From assembly GCA_963769255.1 (NCBI GenBank), contig CAVYKV010000001.1:2604001-2668000 (forward strand): 64,000 bases of DNA, read 5' to 3'. The stretch is from JAKACA01 sp963769255. Its GTDB lineage: Bacteria > Actinomycetota > Acidimicrobiia > Acidimicrobiales > Bog-793. The notes beneath the pieces are model-generated. The model was given only the letters and a program-made list of their open reading frames with translations. It had not been told where the DNA came from and ran no database searches. Shown one piece after another: positions 17,997-26,621 of this stretch (its first letter is position 1; every line of letters begins with the position of its first letter). The translations under genes and the position numbers were made by a program.

Positions 17997-18928
17997 CCAC
18001 CTACCCGGGCGCCGCCATCACGGGCTGGGGGTGTGCCCTGCCCGACAAGGTCGTCACGAACGCCGACTACGAGGCGCGTCTCGACACCTCCGACACCTGG
18101 ATCACCGAACGCACGGGTATCCGGGAACGGCGCCACGGGGGGACGACGGGCGGTCTCGCCCTCGAGGCCGGCGCCGCCGCCCTCGAGCGGGCGGGGCTGC
18201 AGGGATCGGACATCGATCTCCTCGTGCTCTCGACGACGACGCCCGACCAGACGGTGCCGGCCACGTCGTCGGCCCTGCACGCCCGCCTGGGGTGCAGGGG
18301 GGCGGCGTTCGATCTGAATGCCGCCTGTGCGGGTTTTGTCTACTCGCTCGTCACGGCCGTCTCGATGCTCGGCACCGGCTTCGAACGGGCTCTCGTCATC
18401 GGTTCCGACACCCTGTCGCGCATCACGGACCAGGAGGACCGCAGCACGGCCGTCCTCTTCGCCGACGGCGCCGGCGCCGTCGTGATCGAGGCTCGCCCGC
18501 AACGCCCCCTCCTCCTCGCCCACGACCTCGGCCTCGACGGCAACCTGACGTCCATCCTCTACTGCGACCACGGGGGCTACATCGCCATGGAGGGCAGGGA
18601 GGTCTTCCGCCGGGCCGTGCGCGCCTCCGTCGAGTCGGCCGAGAAGGTCATGGCGGAGGCCGGAGTCACGGCCGACGACATCGCCGTCTACGTTCCCCAC
18701 CAGGCCAACCTGCGCATCATCGACGCCGCCCTGCAGCGCCTCGGCATCCCGCGGGAACGGGCGTCCATCGTCCTCGACCGCACGGGCAACACCTCGAGCG
18801 GGTCGATGGGGATCGCCCTGGCCGAAGCGGCCGAGGGCGGCCGGTTGCACGAGGGCGACCTCGTCCTTCTCTCGGGCTTCGGGGCCGGCATGACCTGGGC
18901 GAGCGCCCTCCTGCGCTGGGGAACGTGA
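17993..18928 (+). CDS. fabH: 3-oxoacyl-ACP synthase III
   Basis: 311 residues; condenses an acyl-CoA primer with malonyl-ACP to start fatty-acid synthesis. The catalytic triad is visible: Cys in LNAACAGFVYS, His in VPHQANLRI and Asn in RTGNTSSGS. The opening GWGCALPDKVVTNADYEARL and TERTGIRERR are typical. GTG start overlaps the fabD stop (ATGTGA), and its own stop overlaps the fabG start, so the three genes are tightly coupled. Confidence 0.93.
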   Translation: MTTYPGAAITGWGCALPDKVVTNADYEARLDTSDTWITERTGIRERRHGGTTGGLALEAGAAALERAGLQGSDIDLLVLSTTTPDQTVPATSSALHARLGCRGAAFDLNAACAGFVYSLVTAVSMLGTGFERALVIGSDTLSRITDQEDRSTAVLFADGAGAVVIEARPQRPLLLAHDLGLDGNLTSILYCDHGGYIAMEGREVFRRAVRASVESAEKVMAEAGVTADDIAVYVPHQANLRIIDAALQRLGIPRERASIVLDRTGNTSSGSMGIALAEAAEGGRLHEGDLVLLSGFGAGMTWASALLRWGT

Positions 18929-19695
18929 GCGCAGGAGACGCCGGCAGCGAGACGGCCGAGTCGCCCGAGGGCCGAGTCGCCCTCGTCACCGGGGGGTCGC
19001 GGGGCATCGGGCTCGCCTGCGCCCGGCGCTTGCAGCAAGACGGCTACCGCGTCGCCGTGACGTGGCGGACGGAGCCCCCGAGCCCCCTCGAAGGCCCGTC
19101 GGGAACCCGGCCCCTCCTCGCCGTGCAGTGCGACGTCGTCGACCCGGGAGCACTCGATGGCGCCTTCGACGCGGTGGAAGCAGAGCTCGGTCCCGTCGAG
19201 GTCCTCATCTGCTCAGCCGGCATCACGGACGACACGCTCCTGTTGCGCATGACCGACGAGCGCTGGACCCGCGTCATCGACACGAACCTCACCGCCGTCT
19301 TCCGGGCCTGCAAGCGCGCCAGCGCCAAGATGCTGCGGGCCCGCTTCGGTCGCATCGTGCTCGTGTCCTCCGTCGTGGCCCTCATGGGCTCGCCCGGCCA
19401 GACGAACTACGCAGCCTCCAAAGCCGGCCTCATCGGCTTCGCCCGCTCTCTCGCCCGCGAGCTCGCCGGCCGCAACATCACCTGCAACGTCGTCACTCCC
19501 GGCCTGGTGTCCACCGATATGATCACCCCACTGAGCCGGGAGCGCCTGGAGTCCCTCACGGCCGCCATCCCGCTCGGCCGGCCGGCGACGCCGGAAGAGG
19601 TGGCGGCGGCGGTGGCGTTCCTTGCCTCGGACGAGGCGGCGTACGTGACAGGTGCCGTCCTCCCGGTGGACGGGGGCCTCGGGATGGGTCATTGA
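18925..19695 (+). CDS. fabG: 3-oxoacyl-ACP reductase
   Basis: 256 residues of the short-chain dehydrogenase family; reduces 3-oxoacyl-ACP with NADPH. The cofactor site is TGGSRGIGLACARRL, the NAG-type motif is replaced by CSAGITDD, and the catalytic residues lie in VLVSSVVALMG (Ser) and YAASKAGLIGF (Tyr-x3-Lys). The C-terminal NVVTPGLVSTDM and YVTGAVLPVDGGLGMG are FabG-like. The GTG start overlaps the fabH stop (GTGA). The N-terminus has about 15 extra polar residues. Confidence 0.92.
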   Translation: MSAGDAGSETAESPEGRVALVTGGSRGIGLACARRLQQDGYRVAVTWRTEPPSPLEGPSGTRPLLAVQCDVVDPGALDGAFDAVEAELGPVEVLICSAGITDDTLLLRMTDERWTRVIDTNLTAVFRACKRASAKMLRARFGRIVLVSSVVALMGSPGQTNYAASKAGLIGFARSLARELAGRNITCNVVTPGLVSTDMITPLSRERLESLTAAIPLGRPATPEEVAAAVAFLASDEAAYVTGAVLPVDGGLGMGH

Positions 19696-19776
19696 GCCCG
19701 CCGGGGCGGCATCGGCACCGACAAGACCGGCCCGGACAGGCGAGCCGCAGAGCGAGAGACAAAGGAGAGGCACGAG

Positions 19777-20016
19777 GTGGACAACAAGGAAGCCTTCGAG
19801 AAGTTCAAGACGTGCGCGGTGGAAGTGCTGCAGGTGCCCGTTGAGAAGATCACGACGGAGGCCCGTTTCGCCGACGACCTCGAGGCCGACAGCCTCGAGG
19901 TCGTGGAGCTCGTGATGGCGCTCGAGGAGGCCTTCGACATCACGGTCGAAGAGAGCGAGCTCGACGGCGTGCTCACCGTCGGGCAGGCCTTCGAGCTCGT
20001 GACCTCGAAGCTCTGA
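19777..20016 (+). CDS. acpP: Acyl carrier protein
   Basis: 79 residues, acidic, four-helix carrier protein that holds growing acyl chains. The phosphopantetheine attachment Ser is in EADSLEVVELVMALEE. GTG start is preceded by AAAGGAGAGG. Its TGA overlaps the fabF ATG by one base (TGATG), so the two are coupled. Standard length and charge. Confidence 0.95.
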   Translation: MDNKEAFEKFKTCAVEVLQVPVEKITTEARFADDLEADSLEVVELVMALEEAFDITVEESELDGVLTVGQAFELVTSKL

Positions 20017-21212
20017 TGGCTCGGACCGGTCGCCGCGTCGCTGTCACGGGCGTCGGCGTCGCCTCGTGCTGCGGCATCGGCAAGGACGCCTTCTTCGAGG
20101 GCATCCTCGGCCCCGCCCCCGAGGGCGAGCACCGCGTGCACGACTTCGACCCGAGCCCGTGGTTCGACGTCAAGCAAGCGCGACGCGCCGACCGGTTCCA
20201 GCAGTTCACCGTGGCGAGCGCCCAGATGGCGCTCGACGACGCCGGCGAGGTCGCCGTCGACCCGGCACGGGCCGGCGTCATCTTCGGGACCGGGGTGGGC
20301 GGCCTCGAGACGCTGCAGGAGCAGATCACCGTGCTCGTGGAGAAGGGCCCACGACGCGTCTCGCCCTTCCTCGTCCCCATGATCATGGGCAACGCCGGGG
20401 CGGCCGCCGTCTCGATGCGCGTCGGCTGGCGGGGGCCGTGCGAGACGGTCGTGACGGCGTGCGCCGCCGGCACGCAGGCCATCGGCAACGCCGCCCGCCT
20501 CATCCAGTACGGCCGCTGCGATGCCGTCCTGACGGGCGGGGCGGAGGCCGCCATGGCAGGCATCGGACTGGCGGCCTTCTCCAACATGACGGCGCTCTCG
20601 AGCTCCGGCGTCTCCCGTCCCTTCGACCGCCGCCGCGACGGCTTCATCATCGCCGAGGGCGGCGGGGCGCTCGTCCTGGAGGAGCTCGAGATGGCGCGGG
20701 CGCGCGGTGCCCGCATCTATGCCGAAGTGCTCGGGAGCGCTTCCACGGCCGACGCCCACCACATCACGGCCCCGGCCCCGGGCGGTGCCGGGGCGCTCTC
20801 CTGCATGGAGCTCGCCCTCGAGGACGCCGGCGTCACGGCGGCCGACGTCGCCCACGTGAACGCCCACGGCACCTCCACACCCCTCAACGACCTCGCCGAG
20901 GCGGAGGCCCTCGAGAAGCTCTTCGGCCTGCCCGGGCCGGCCGTGACCTCCATCAAGGGCGTCACCGGCCACTCCCTCGGCGCCGCCGGCGCCCTCGAGG
21001 CCGTCTGCTGCGCCCTCACGATCGAACGGGGAGTCATCCCGCCCACCGTCGGGCTCGAAGAGCTCGACCCCGAGGTGCACCTCGACATCGTGACGGGCGA
21101 GCCCCGCCCGCTGCGCAGCGGCGTGCTGCTGTCGAACAGCTTCGGTTTCGGCGGGCACAACGGATGTCTCGTGATGGCGCCGGTCGGGTACGAGCCCGGC
21201 TCCAGAGACTGA
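20016..21212 (+). CDS. fabF: 3-oxoacyl-ACP synthase II
   Basis: 398 residues; elongating condensing enzyme. Catalytic Cys is in TVVTACAAGTQAIGNA, the two His in VNAHGTSTPLND and IKGVTGHSLGAAG, and the terminal Asn/Gly block in LLSNSFGFGGHN. Last of the five-gene fab cluster. Together with fabD, fabH, fabG and acpP it covers condensation and first reduction; the dehydratase and enoyl reductase are not in the window. Confidence 0.95.
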   Translation: MARTGRRVAVTGVGVASCCGIGKDAFFEGILGPAPEGEHRVHDFDPSPWFDVKQARRADRFQQFTVASAQMALDDAGEVAVDPARAGVIFGTGVGGLETLQEQITVLVEKGPRRVSPFLVPMIMGNAGAAAVSMRVGWRGPCETVVTACAAGTQAIGNAARLIQYGRCDAVLTGGAEAAMAGIGLAAFSNMTALSSSGVSRPFDRRRDGFIIAEGGGALVLEELEMARARGARIYAEVLGSASTADAHHITAPAPGGAGALSCMELALEDAGVTAADVAHVNAHGTSTPLNDLAEAEALEKLFGLPGPAVTSIKGVTGHSLGAAGALEAVCCALTIERGVIPPTVGLEELDPEVHLDIVTGEPRPLRSGVLLSNSFGFGGHNGCLVMAPVGYEPGSRD

Positions 21213-21217
21213 GCCGG

Positions 21218-22813
21218 ATGCCGCCGGTCGACCCCGGGTCACCGAGCGACCTCGCCCACTACTCCTTCTCGGAGGATCCGCCCTGGATCGTCGATCGCGA
21301 CGATCTCCCCTGGCGTCTCCACGTCGACGCCATCCGGGCGCGCATGCATGACGACGTGCCCCGCCTCGTGCGCCGCCGGCGCCTGCCCCCTTCCCGTCGC
21401 ATCGCCCGCGTCCTCACCGTGCTCGGGACCGCCCTCGGCCTCTGGTACACCCTCGACCGGCCGAAGGGGCGGGCGAGCTCACGGCGCGGTCTCTCCAAGC
21501 GCCTCCGCACCGGCTTCGGGACGCTCGGCCCGACCTACATCAAGCTCGGCCAGATCCTCTCCTCCGGGGAGGGCATCTTCCCGGAGGAGGTCGTGTCGCA
21601 GTTCAAGCTGTTGCGCGACCGTGTGCCGGCGGAGTCCTTCGAGACGGTGAAGGCGACACTCGAGTCCGAGCTGGCCGGCCCCCTCTCCGGCACCTTCGCC
21701 CACTTCGACCCGACGCCCGTTGCCGCCGCCTCCATCGCCCAGGTGCACCGGGCCGTCCTGCACTCGGGTGAGCACGTCGTCGTGAAGGTGCAGCGCCGCC
21801 GCGTGGCCGAGCTGGTCCGCCACGACCTCGCCGTCATGAGCTTCGTGGCGCCCTTCCTCGTCGGGCGCATCCCCCTCTCCGCCCTCGCCAACCCGCCGGC
21901 CCTCATCGAGCTCTTCGCAGAGACGATCGTCGAGGAGCTCGACTTCCGTCTCGAGGCCGCCAACATGCTCGACACCGGGCGGGTGCTCGCCATGACGAAC
22001 CAGCGCTCCATCATCGTCCCGCGGCCCCATCCCCGCCTCGTGACGCGGCGGATGCTCGTCATGGAAGAGCTGTCCGGCTTTGCCTGGGACGACGTCGCGG
22101 GCATGCGGGAGGCCGGTATCGACACCCCGGCGGTGCTCCGCAGCCAGATCATCAGCTTCCTCGAGGGTGCCCTCCTCTACGGCGTCTTCCACGGCGATCT
22201 CCACGGCGGCAACCTCTTCGTGCAGGCGACGGGCCGGGTCGCCCTCCTCGACCACGGCATCACGGGCCGGCTCGACGAGCCGCAACGGCTCGCCTTCCTC
22301 CGGCTCCTCGTGGGCGGGACGACGAACGACGTGCCCGCCCAGATCGAAGCCCTCCGCTCCCTCGGCGCCCTGCCGCCCGATGCCAGCACGGAGGACGTCA
22401 TCCGGGATCTCGGCCTCGACAAGCCCGCCCAGGACATCGTGACGCTCTCGGCCGAGGAGCTGACGGCGGAGATGCGGGACCTCACCAAGCAGCTCCTCTC
22501 CTACGGCGTCCGCATGCCCAAGGAGCTCATGTTGTTCGTGAAGAACATGCTCTTCCTCGACGGTGCCGTCGCCACCATGGCCCCGGAGATCGATCTCCTC
22601 GGGGAGATCGCCGTCATCGCCGCCTACTTCGCCCAGCACCACGGCGAGCGCATCGCCGCCGAGGTGGGCGTCGACGTCCGCTCCACACCCGTCGACCTCG
22701 ACGGCCTGCGGGCTTCCATCGGGCTCTCGACCGAGACGCGGGAGATCACCTACCGCGAGATCCAACACCGCCGCGAGCTCCTCCGCCAGAAGTTCGAGCA
22801 GCGCCCGAGCTGA
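21218..22813 (+). CDS. UbiB/ABC1 (AarF) family atypical kinase
   Basis: 531 residues. The family hallmark KxGQ is in YIKLGQILSSGEGIFPEE, the Ala-rich nucleotide loop in PVAAASIAQVHRA, the Lys strand in VVVKVQRRRV, the catalytic loop in FHGDLHGGNLF, and the metal motif DFG is LLDHGITGRL. A hydrophobic stretch near residues 64-80 (RVLTVLGTALGLWYTL) could anchor it. Family members affect isoprenoid quinone or lipid metabolism through ATPase activity; the exact role here is unknown. It starts five bases after fabF, so it is likely cotranscribed with the fab genes. Confidence 0.88.
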   Translation: MPPVDPGSPSDLAHYSFSEDPPWIVDRDDLPWRLHVDAIRARMHDDVPRLVRRRRLPPSRRIARVLTVLGTALGLWYTLDRPKGRASSRRGLSKRLRTGFGTLGPTYIKLGQILSSGEGIFPEEVVSQFKLLRDRVPAESFETVKATLESELAGPLSGTFAHFDPTPVAAASIAQVHRAVLHSGEHVVVKVQRRRVAELVRHDLAVMSFVAPFLVGRIPLSALANPPALIELFAETIVEELDFRLEAANMLDTGRVLAMTNQRSIIVPRPHPRLVTRRMLVMEELSGFAWDDVAGMREAGIDTPAVLRSQIISFLEGALLYGVFHGDLHGGNLFVQATGRVALLDHGITGRLDEPQRLAFLRLLVGGTTNDVPAQIEALRSLGALPPDASTEDVIRDLGLDKPAQDIVTLSAEELTAEMRDLTKQLLSYGVRMPKELMLFVKNMLFLDGAVATMAPEIDLLGEIAVIAAYFAQHHGERIAAEVGVDVRSTPVDLDGLRASIGLSTETREITYREIQHRRELLRQKFEQRPS

Positions 22814-22837
22814 AGCCGCCGCCGCCTGCCGGCCTCC

Positions 22838-22867
22838 TTGACGTACTCGTAATATTCAGAGTACTGT
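22838..22867 (+). promoter_or_regulatory. Promoter with overlapping 22-bp palindromic operator
   Basis: TTGACG (22838-22843) and TACTGT (22862-22867), 18 bp apart, form a plausible sigma-70-type promoter before the binding-protein gene. Between and over them lies a dyad: GTACTC (22843-22848) pairs with GAGTAC (22859-22864), and the central AATATT (22851-22856) is also self-complementary, leaving only two mismatched positions in 22 bp. An operator in this position would block RNA polymerase when occupied. The YhfZ-like regulator gene 1.7 kb downstream is a likely source of the repressor. Confidence 0.6.
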
Positions 22868-22937
22868 ATTTAAAAGAAATCCCCACCGGCCGCCCACACG
22901 ACACGACCCGGCGGGGAGAGCCGACAAGGGGGCTGTG

Positions 22938-24572
22938 ATGCACGACGACTCTCGCAACGCGCCGACGGACGCCCGGGGCAAGCAGGCAGGAGTACCGCCG
23001 ACGCTCCACCGGCGGCAGATCCTGAAGGGGGCTGCCGCGGGCGCCGGCTTGCTCGGCCTGGCGCCCCTGCTCGGGGCGTGCGGCTCCAGCAGCAGCGGGC
23101 CGAGCAGCAGCACGGCGACGACCTCGGCAGCCTCCATCAAGCGGGGAGGCACGCTCACCGCCGGCATCGGCGGGGGCGGCCCGTCCGACACGATCGATCC
23201 CGACGGCGGCGTCGTCAACCCCGACTGGGCCCGCATCATGAATCTCTACAACGGGCTCGTCCAGATCGAGCCGGACTTCACGCTCAAGTACTACCTGGCC
23301 GAGGAGATCGTCCCCAACGCCACGGCGACGAGCTTCACGATCCGGCTCCGCAAGGGCGTCACGTGGCACAACGGCAAGCCCTTGACGGCCGACGACGTCA
23401 TCTACACCTTCAACCGCATCACCAACCCGAAGGCCCCCCTGCAGGGTGCCGGTGGGCTCACTTACGTGGACCTGAAGAACATGAGGAAGATCGACGACCT
23501 CACGCTGACGGTGCCCATGCACCAGCCCTTCCTCGTCTTCCCCGAGATGCTGGCCGACTTCTTCTACTTCGTCGCCCCGGTCGGCTGGGACCGCGCCCAC
23601 CCGATCGGGACCGGCCCCTTCAAGTTCGAGAGCTTCACGCCGGGCGAGGAGAGCATCTTCACCCGCAACGAGAACTACTTCGAAGACGGCCTCCCCTATG
23701 TCGACACCCTCCGCATCGTCGACTACCCGGATCTGGCGGCGAGGGTCAACGCCGTCGAGTCGGGAGCGGCCGACTGCGTCGACCAGCTCCCGCCTTCGGT
23801 CATCGCCAGCCTCAAGGCGATCAGCGGGGTCGAGATCCTGCAGTCGCGGAACTCCTCCTGGACGCCCATCGTCATGCAGGAGAACCTGGCACCCTTCACG
23901 GACAACCGCGTGCGCCTGGCCATGAAGCTCGTCGTCGACCGCCAGCAGATGATCAACGCTGCCCTCGCCGGCTATGGGCAGGTCGGCAACGACTTCTTCG
24001 GGCTCTACGACCCGCTCTACGACACGGGCATCCCGCAGCGGACGCAGGACATCGCCCAGGCCAAGGCGCTGCTCAAGGCGGCCGGGCAGAGCGACCTGAC
24101 CGTCACCCTCGACACGAGCCCCGTGGCAGGTGGCCTCGTGGAGGCGGCGCAGGTGCTGAAGCAGCAGGCGTCCCTCGCCGGCATCACGATCAACCTCAAC
24201 ACCATGCCCACGTCCAACTACTTTGGTCCGACATACCTACACCGACCCTTCTCGCAGAGCTTCTGGACGGGCAACTTCTACCTGTCGCAGGTGACCCAGA
24301 CGAACCTCCCGAGCTCGCTGTTCAACGAGCCCCATTTCATCAACGCCGACTACCTGTCGCTCTTCAACCAGGCGAACGCCGAGTTCGACGAGGGCAAGCG
24401 GGCCGACATCGCCCATGAGATGCAGATGATCGACCACAACGAGGGCGGCTACCTCATCTACGCCTTCCCCGACGTCATCGACGCCTACCGCCACAACGTC
24501 AACGGTTTCGTGCCCGACCGCATCGGCTGGTCGCTGAGCAACTACGGCTTCAAGCAGGTGTGGAAGAGTTGA
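22938..24572 (+). CDS. Extracytoplasmic solute-binding lipoprotein, family 5
   Basis: 544 residues. It has a Tat-like leader (HRRQILKG) and a lipobox LLGAC (Cys about residue 48), then a Ser-rich linker, so it should be an anchored lipoprotein. The body matches oligopeptide/nickel-type family 5 binding proteins: IVPNATATSFTIRLRKGVTWHNGKPLTADDVIYTF region, PIGTGPFKFESFTPGE, and NRVRLAMKLVVDRQQMI. ATG at 22938 is preceded by AAGGGGG; a GTG one codon earlier is also possible. No ABC permease or ATPase genes follow, so the partner transporter is elsewhere. Likely delivers the substrate of the adjoining catabolic genes. Confidence 0.88.
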   Translation: MHDDSRNAPTDARGKQAGVPPTLHRRQILKGAAAGAGLLGLAPLLGACGSSSSGPSSSTATTSAASIKRGGTLTAGIGGGGPSDTIDPDGGVVNPDWARIMNLYNGLVQIEPDFTLKYYLAEEIVPNATATSFTIRLRKGVTWHNGKPLTADDVIYTFNRITNPKAPLQGAGGLTYVDLKNMRKIDDLTLTVPMHQPFLVFPEMLADFFYFVAPVGWDRAHPIGTGPFKFESFTPGEESIFTRNENYFEDGLPYVDTLRIVDYPDLAARVNAVESGAADCVDQLPPSVIASLKAISGVEILQSRNSSWTPIVMQENLAPFTDNRVRLAMKLVVDRQQMINAALAGYGQVGNDFFGLYDPLYDTGIPQRTQDIAQAKALLKAAGQSDLTVTLDTSPVAGGLVEAAQVLKQQASLAGITINLNTMPTSNYFGPTYLHRPFSQSFWTGNFYLSQVTQTNLPSSLFNEPHFINADYLSLFNQANAEFDEGKRADIAHEMQMIDHNEGGYLIYAFPDVIDAYRHNVNGFVPDRIGWSLSNYGFKQVWKS

Positions 24573-25474
24573 GGCAGATCGCCTCGCGGGCGAGCGTGAC
24601 GTTGGTCTCGCTCGCCGAGTACCTCCTCACCGTGGACGTCGGCGAGGTCCTGCCGCCGAGGGTGGAGCTGGCAGCACGGGCCGGGGCCGGCGTCGGGACG
24701 CTGGAGCGCGCCTTCGACTCCCTCCTCGCCGCCGGAGCCGTCGAGGTCGACGGGGTGCAGCGGGCGGGCACGACGGTGCTGCGACTCGACTACGCCGCCC
24801 TCTGGGGCCTCGCCGGCCGGTCCATCCTCCGAGGCCAACTGCCGCTCAACGTCTCGGTCGAGATGCAGGCGATCGAGGTGGCCCTCGCCTCCGCCTTCTC
24901 CGCCCGCGGCCTCGAGGTGGCGATGGTGTACCAGGAGGGGGCTGGGCGGCGCCTCGACGCCGTCGGGCGCGGGCTCAGCGACTTCGCCGTCATGTCAGGT
25001 CACGCAGCCGGGGCTCTCGCCTCGAGCGAGATCGTCCCCGTCCTCGGGTTCGGTCCCGGCAGCTACTACGGCACCGCCGGCCTCTACCGGCTGATGCGCA
25101 AGGGGCGGGAGCCCGTCGCCCGCGTGGGCGTCGACACCGAGTCGCCCGATCACCGCCTCATGGTCGGCCGTGAGTTCCCGGGGGCGGAGGCGGTCCCGAC
25201 GCCGTTTCGCCTCATCCCGCCGCAGATCGTGGCCGGCGCCCTCGACGCCACCGTGTGGTTCGGCGGCATGGCGCTGGCGGCGCAGTACATGGCTGGCCTG
25301 CGCGCTCAGCACATCACCGGGAGGCGGGGCGACCCGCTCATGTCGAGCGAGGCGGTCGTCGTGGCCGCCGGTGGCTCGGCCGTGCAGCACCTCCTCCTCG
25401 AGCTCGACGGCGAGCTGCTCATGAAGACCTTCGACCACGTCGCCTCGACAGGCGGGGAAGGGGCAACGCCATGA
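24560..25474 (+). CDS. YhfZ-like regulator: N-terminal helix-turn-helix plus binding-protein-like sensor
   Basis: 304 residues. The first ~75 residues look like a winged helix (VTLVSLAEYLLT, then LAARAGAGVGTLERAFDSLLAAGAV). The rest resembles the YhfZ C-terminal domain, a periplasmic-binding-protein-like fold without signal peptide (NVSVEMQAIEVALASAF, FAVMSGHAAGAL, GPGSYYGTAGLYRL). E. coli yhfZ lies in an operon with a phosphotriesterase-homology gene; here a phosphotriesterase-family gene lies four genes downstream, which supports the call. GTG at 24560 overlaps the end of the binding-protein gene. Probable ligand-sensing repressor of this cluster. Confidence 0.65.
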   Translation: MEELRQIASRASVTLVSLAEYLLTVDVGEVLPPRVELAARAGAGVGTLERAFDSLLAAGAVEVDGVQRAGTTVLRLDYAALWGLAGRSILRGQLPLNVSVEMQAIEVALASAFSARGLEVAMVYQEGAGRRLDAVGRGLSDFAVMSGHAAGALASSEIVPVLGFGPGSYYGTAGLYRLMRKGREPVARVGVDTESPDHRLMVGREFPGAEAVPTPFRLIPPQIVAGALDATVWFGGMALAAQYMAGLRAQHITGRRGDPLMSSEAVVVAAGGSAVQHLLLELDGELLMKTFDHVASTGGEGATP

Positions 25475-26621
25475 CGCTCGACGGCGGCCGCCTCACCGTG
25501 GCCGTGCTCGGGGCCCAGCACCCTCATGTCTTCCCCCGCCTCGACCTGCTGACCGGCATGTTCTCCGACGAGTGCGAGGTCACGGGGCTCTACGACCGCG
25601 AGGCCGCCGTCCGCGACCACGTTGCGCGCACCTACGGCATCGACGTGCACGAGGACCCGCGGGCCGCCCTCGCCTCCGAGCCCGACGTCGTCATCGTGAA
25701 CGGGCTCGACTCCGAGAACCCGCCGCTCGTGCGGGCGGCCGTCCCCGGCCCGCGAGCCGTCCTCCTCGAGAAGGTGGGGGCGCCCACCGTGGAGGAGATG
25801 CGCGCCGTCGTGGCGCACTGTGCCGCTCATCCTGTGCACGTCACGGTGGGTTTCATCCTCCACCACTCCCCCGTCGTCCCGAAGCTGCGGGAGATCGTCG
25901 AGTGCGGTGTCCTCGGGCCGGTGACGCTCGCCCGATTCCACGCCGCCACGCCCGTCGGGTGCTCGGCCGAGATCTGGCAGAGCATCCCGGAGGATCTCGG
26001 CGGCATGATCTTCACCGACGGCATCCACATGGTGCGCGAGATCATCGAGCTGCTCGGCGTGCCCAGCGCGTGACGGGGCGGGTCCGGCGGCTGCGGGCGA
26101 GCGAGCCGGTGGAGTCCGACATCTACAAGGCCGACGTCCTCTCCGGCCTCGGCACGACGCACGAGTTCCGCATCGGCGAGCTCCGCCACGAGGACGCCGG
26201 CGCCGTCCTGATGGACTACCCCGAGCACGTGGCCGTCCTCGACATGACGGGCTGGGAAGCCCACAACTGGGTGGAGAAGTGGCGCCTCGAGCTCTACGGC
26301 GCAAACGCCACGCTCGAGGCGGGCCTCATGCCGCCGTTCTACCGGCTGTCGGTCCGCCGCCCCGGCGGCGGTTACGAGGTCGGCACCTACGAGCAGGCCT
26401 ACTCCGACGGAACCTCCAGCGGGGCGGCCATCAGCCTCGTGCCCGACATCACCTACCAGAACGAGATGAGGGCGCTGCTCGGTGCCGCCCGCCGCGGCAG
26501 CACGGACCAGAGCGAGCTGCGTGCCGCCCTGCAGTGCGTCGAGATCCTGGGGGCCGCCTTCGAGGCCTCGCGTGCCTTCGAGGGAGTGGGCGTCCCCACC
26601 GTCGACGGGTGGCGGGGGTGA
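25471..26621 (+). CDS. Gfo/Idh/MocA-family oxidoreductase, frameshifted
   Basis: Sugar-type NAD(P)-dependent dehydrogenase. The N-terminal Rossmann half reads from ATG 25471 (VAVLGAQHPHVFPRL, VVIVNGLDSENPP, LLEKVGAPTVEEM with the conserved EK, FTDGIHMVREIIELLG) but stops at 26071-26073. The C-terminal half continues one frame over from about 26070 (VTGRVRRLRASEPVESDIYK, then the beta-sheet domain with MRALLGAARRG) to TGA at 26619-26621. One missing base in AGCGCG (26065-26070) explains it; restoring a C gives VPSRVTGRV. Full length would be about 383 residues, normal for the family. Start overlaps the yhfZ-like stop (ATGA); stop overlaps the kinase GTG. Confidence 0.78.
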
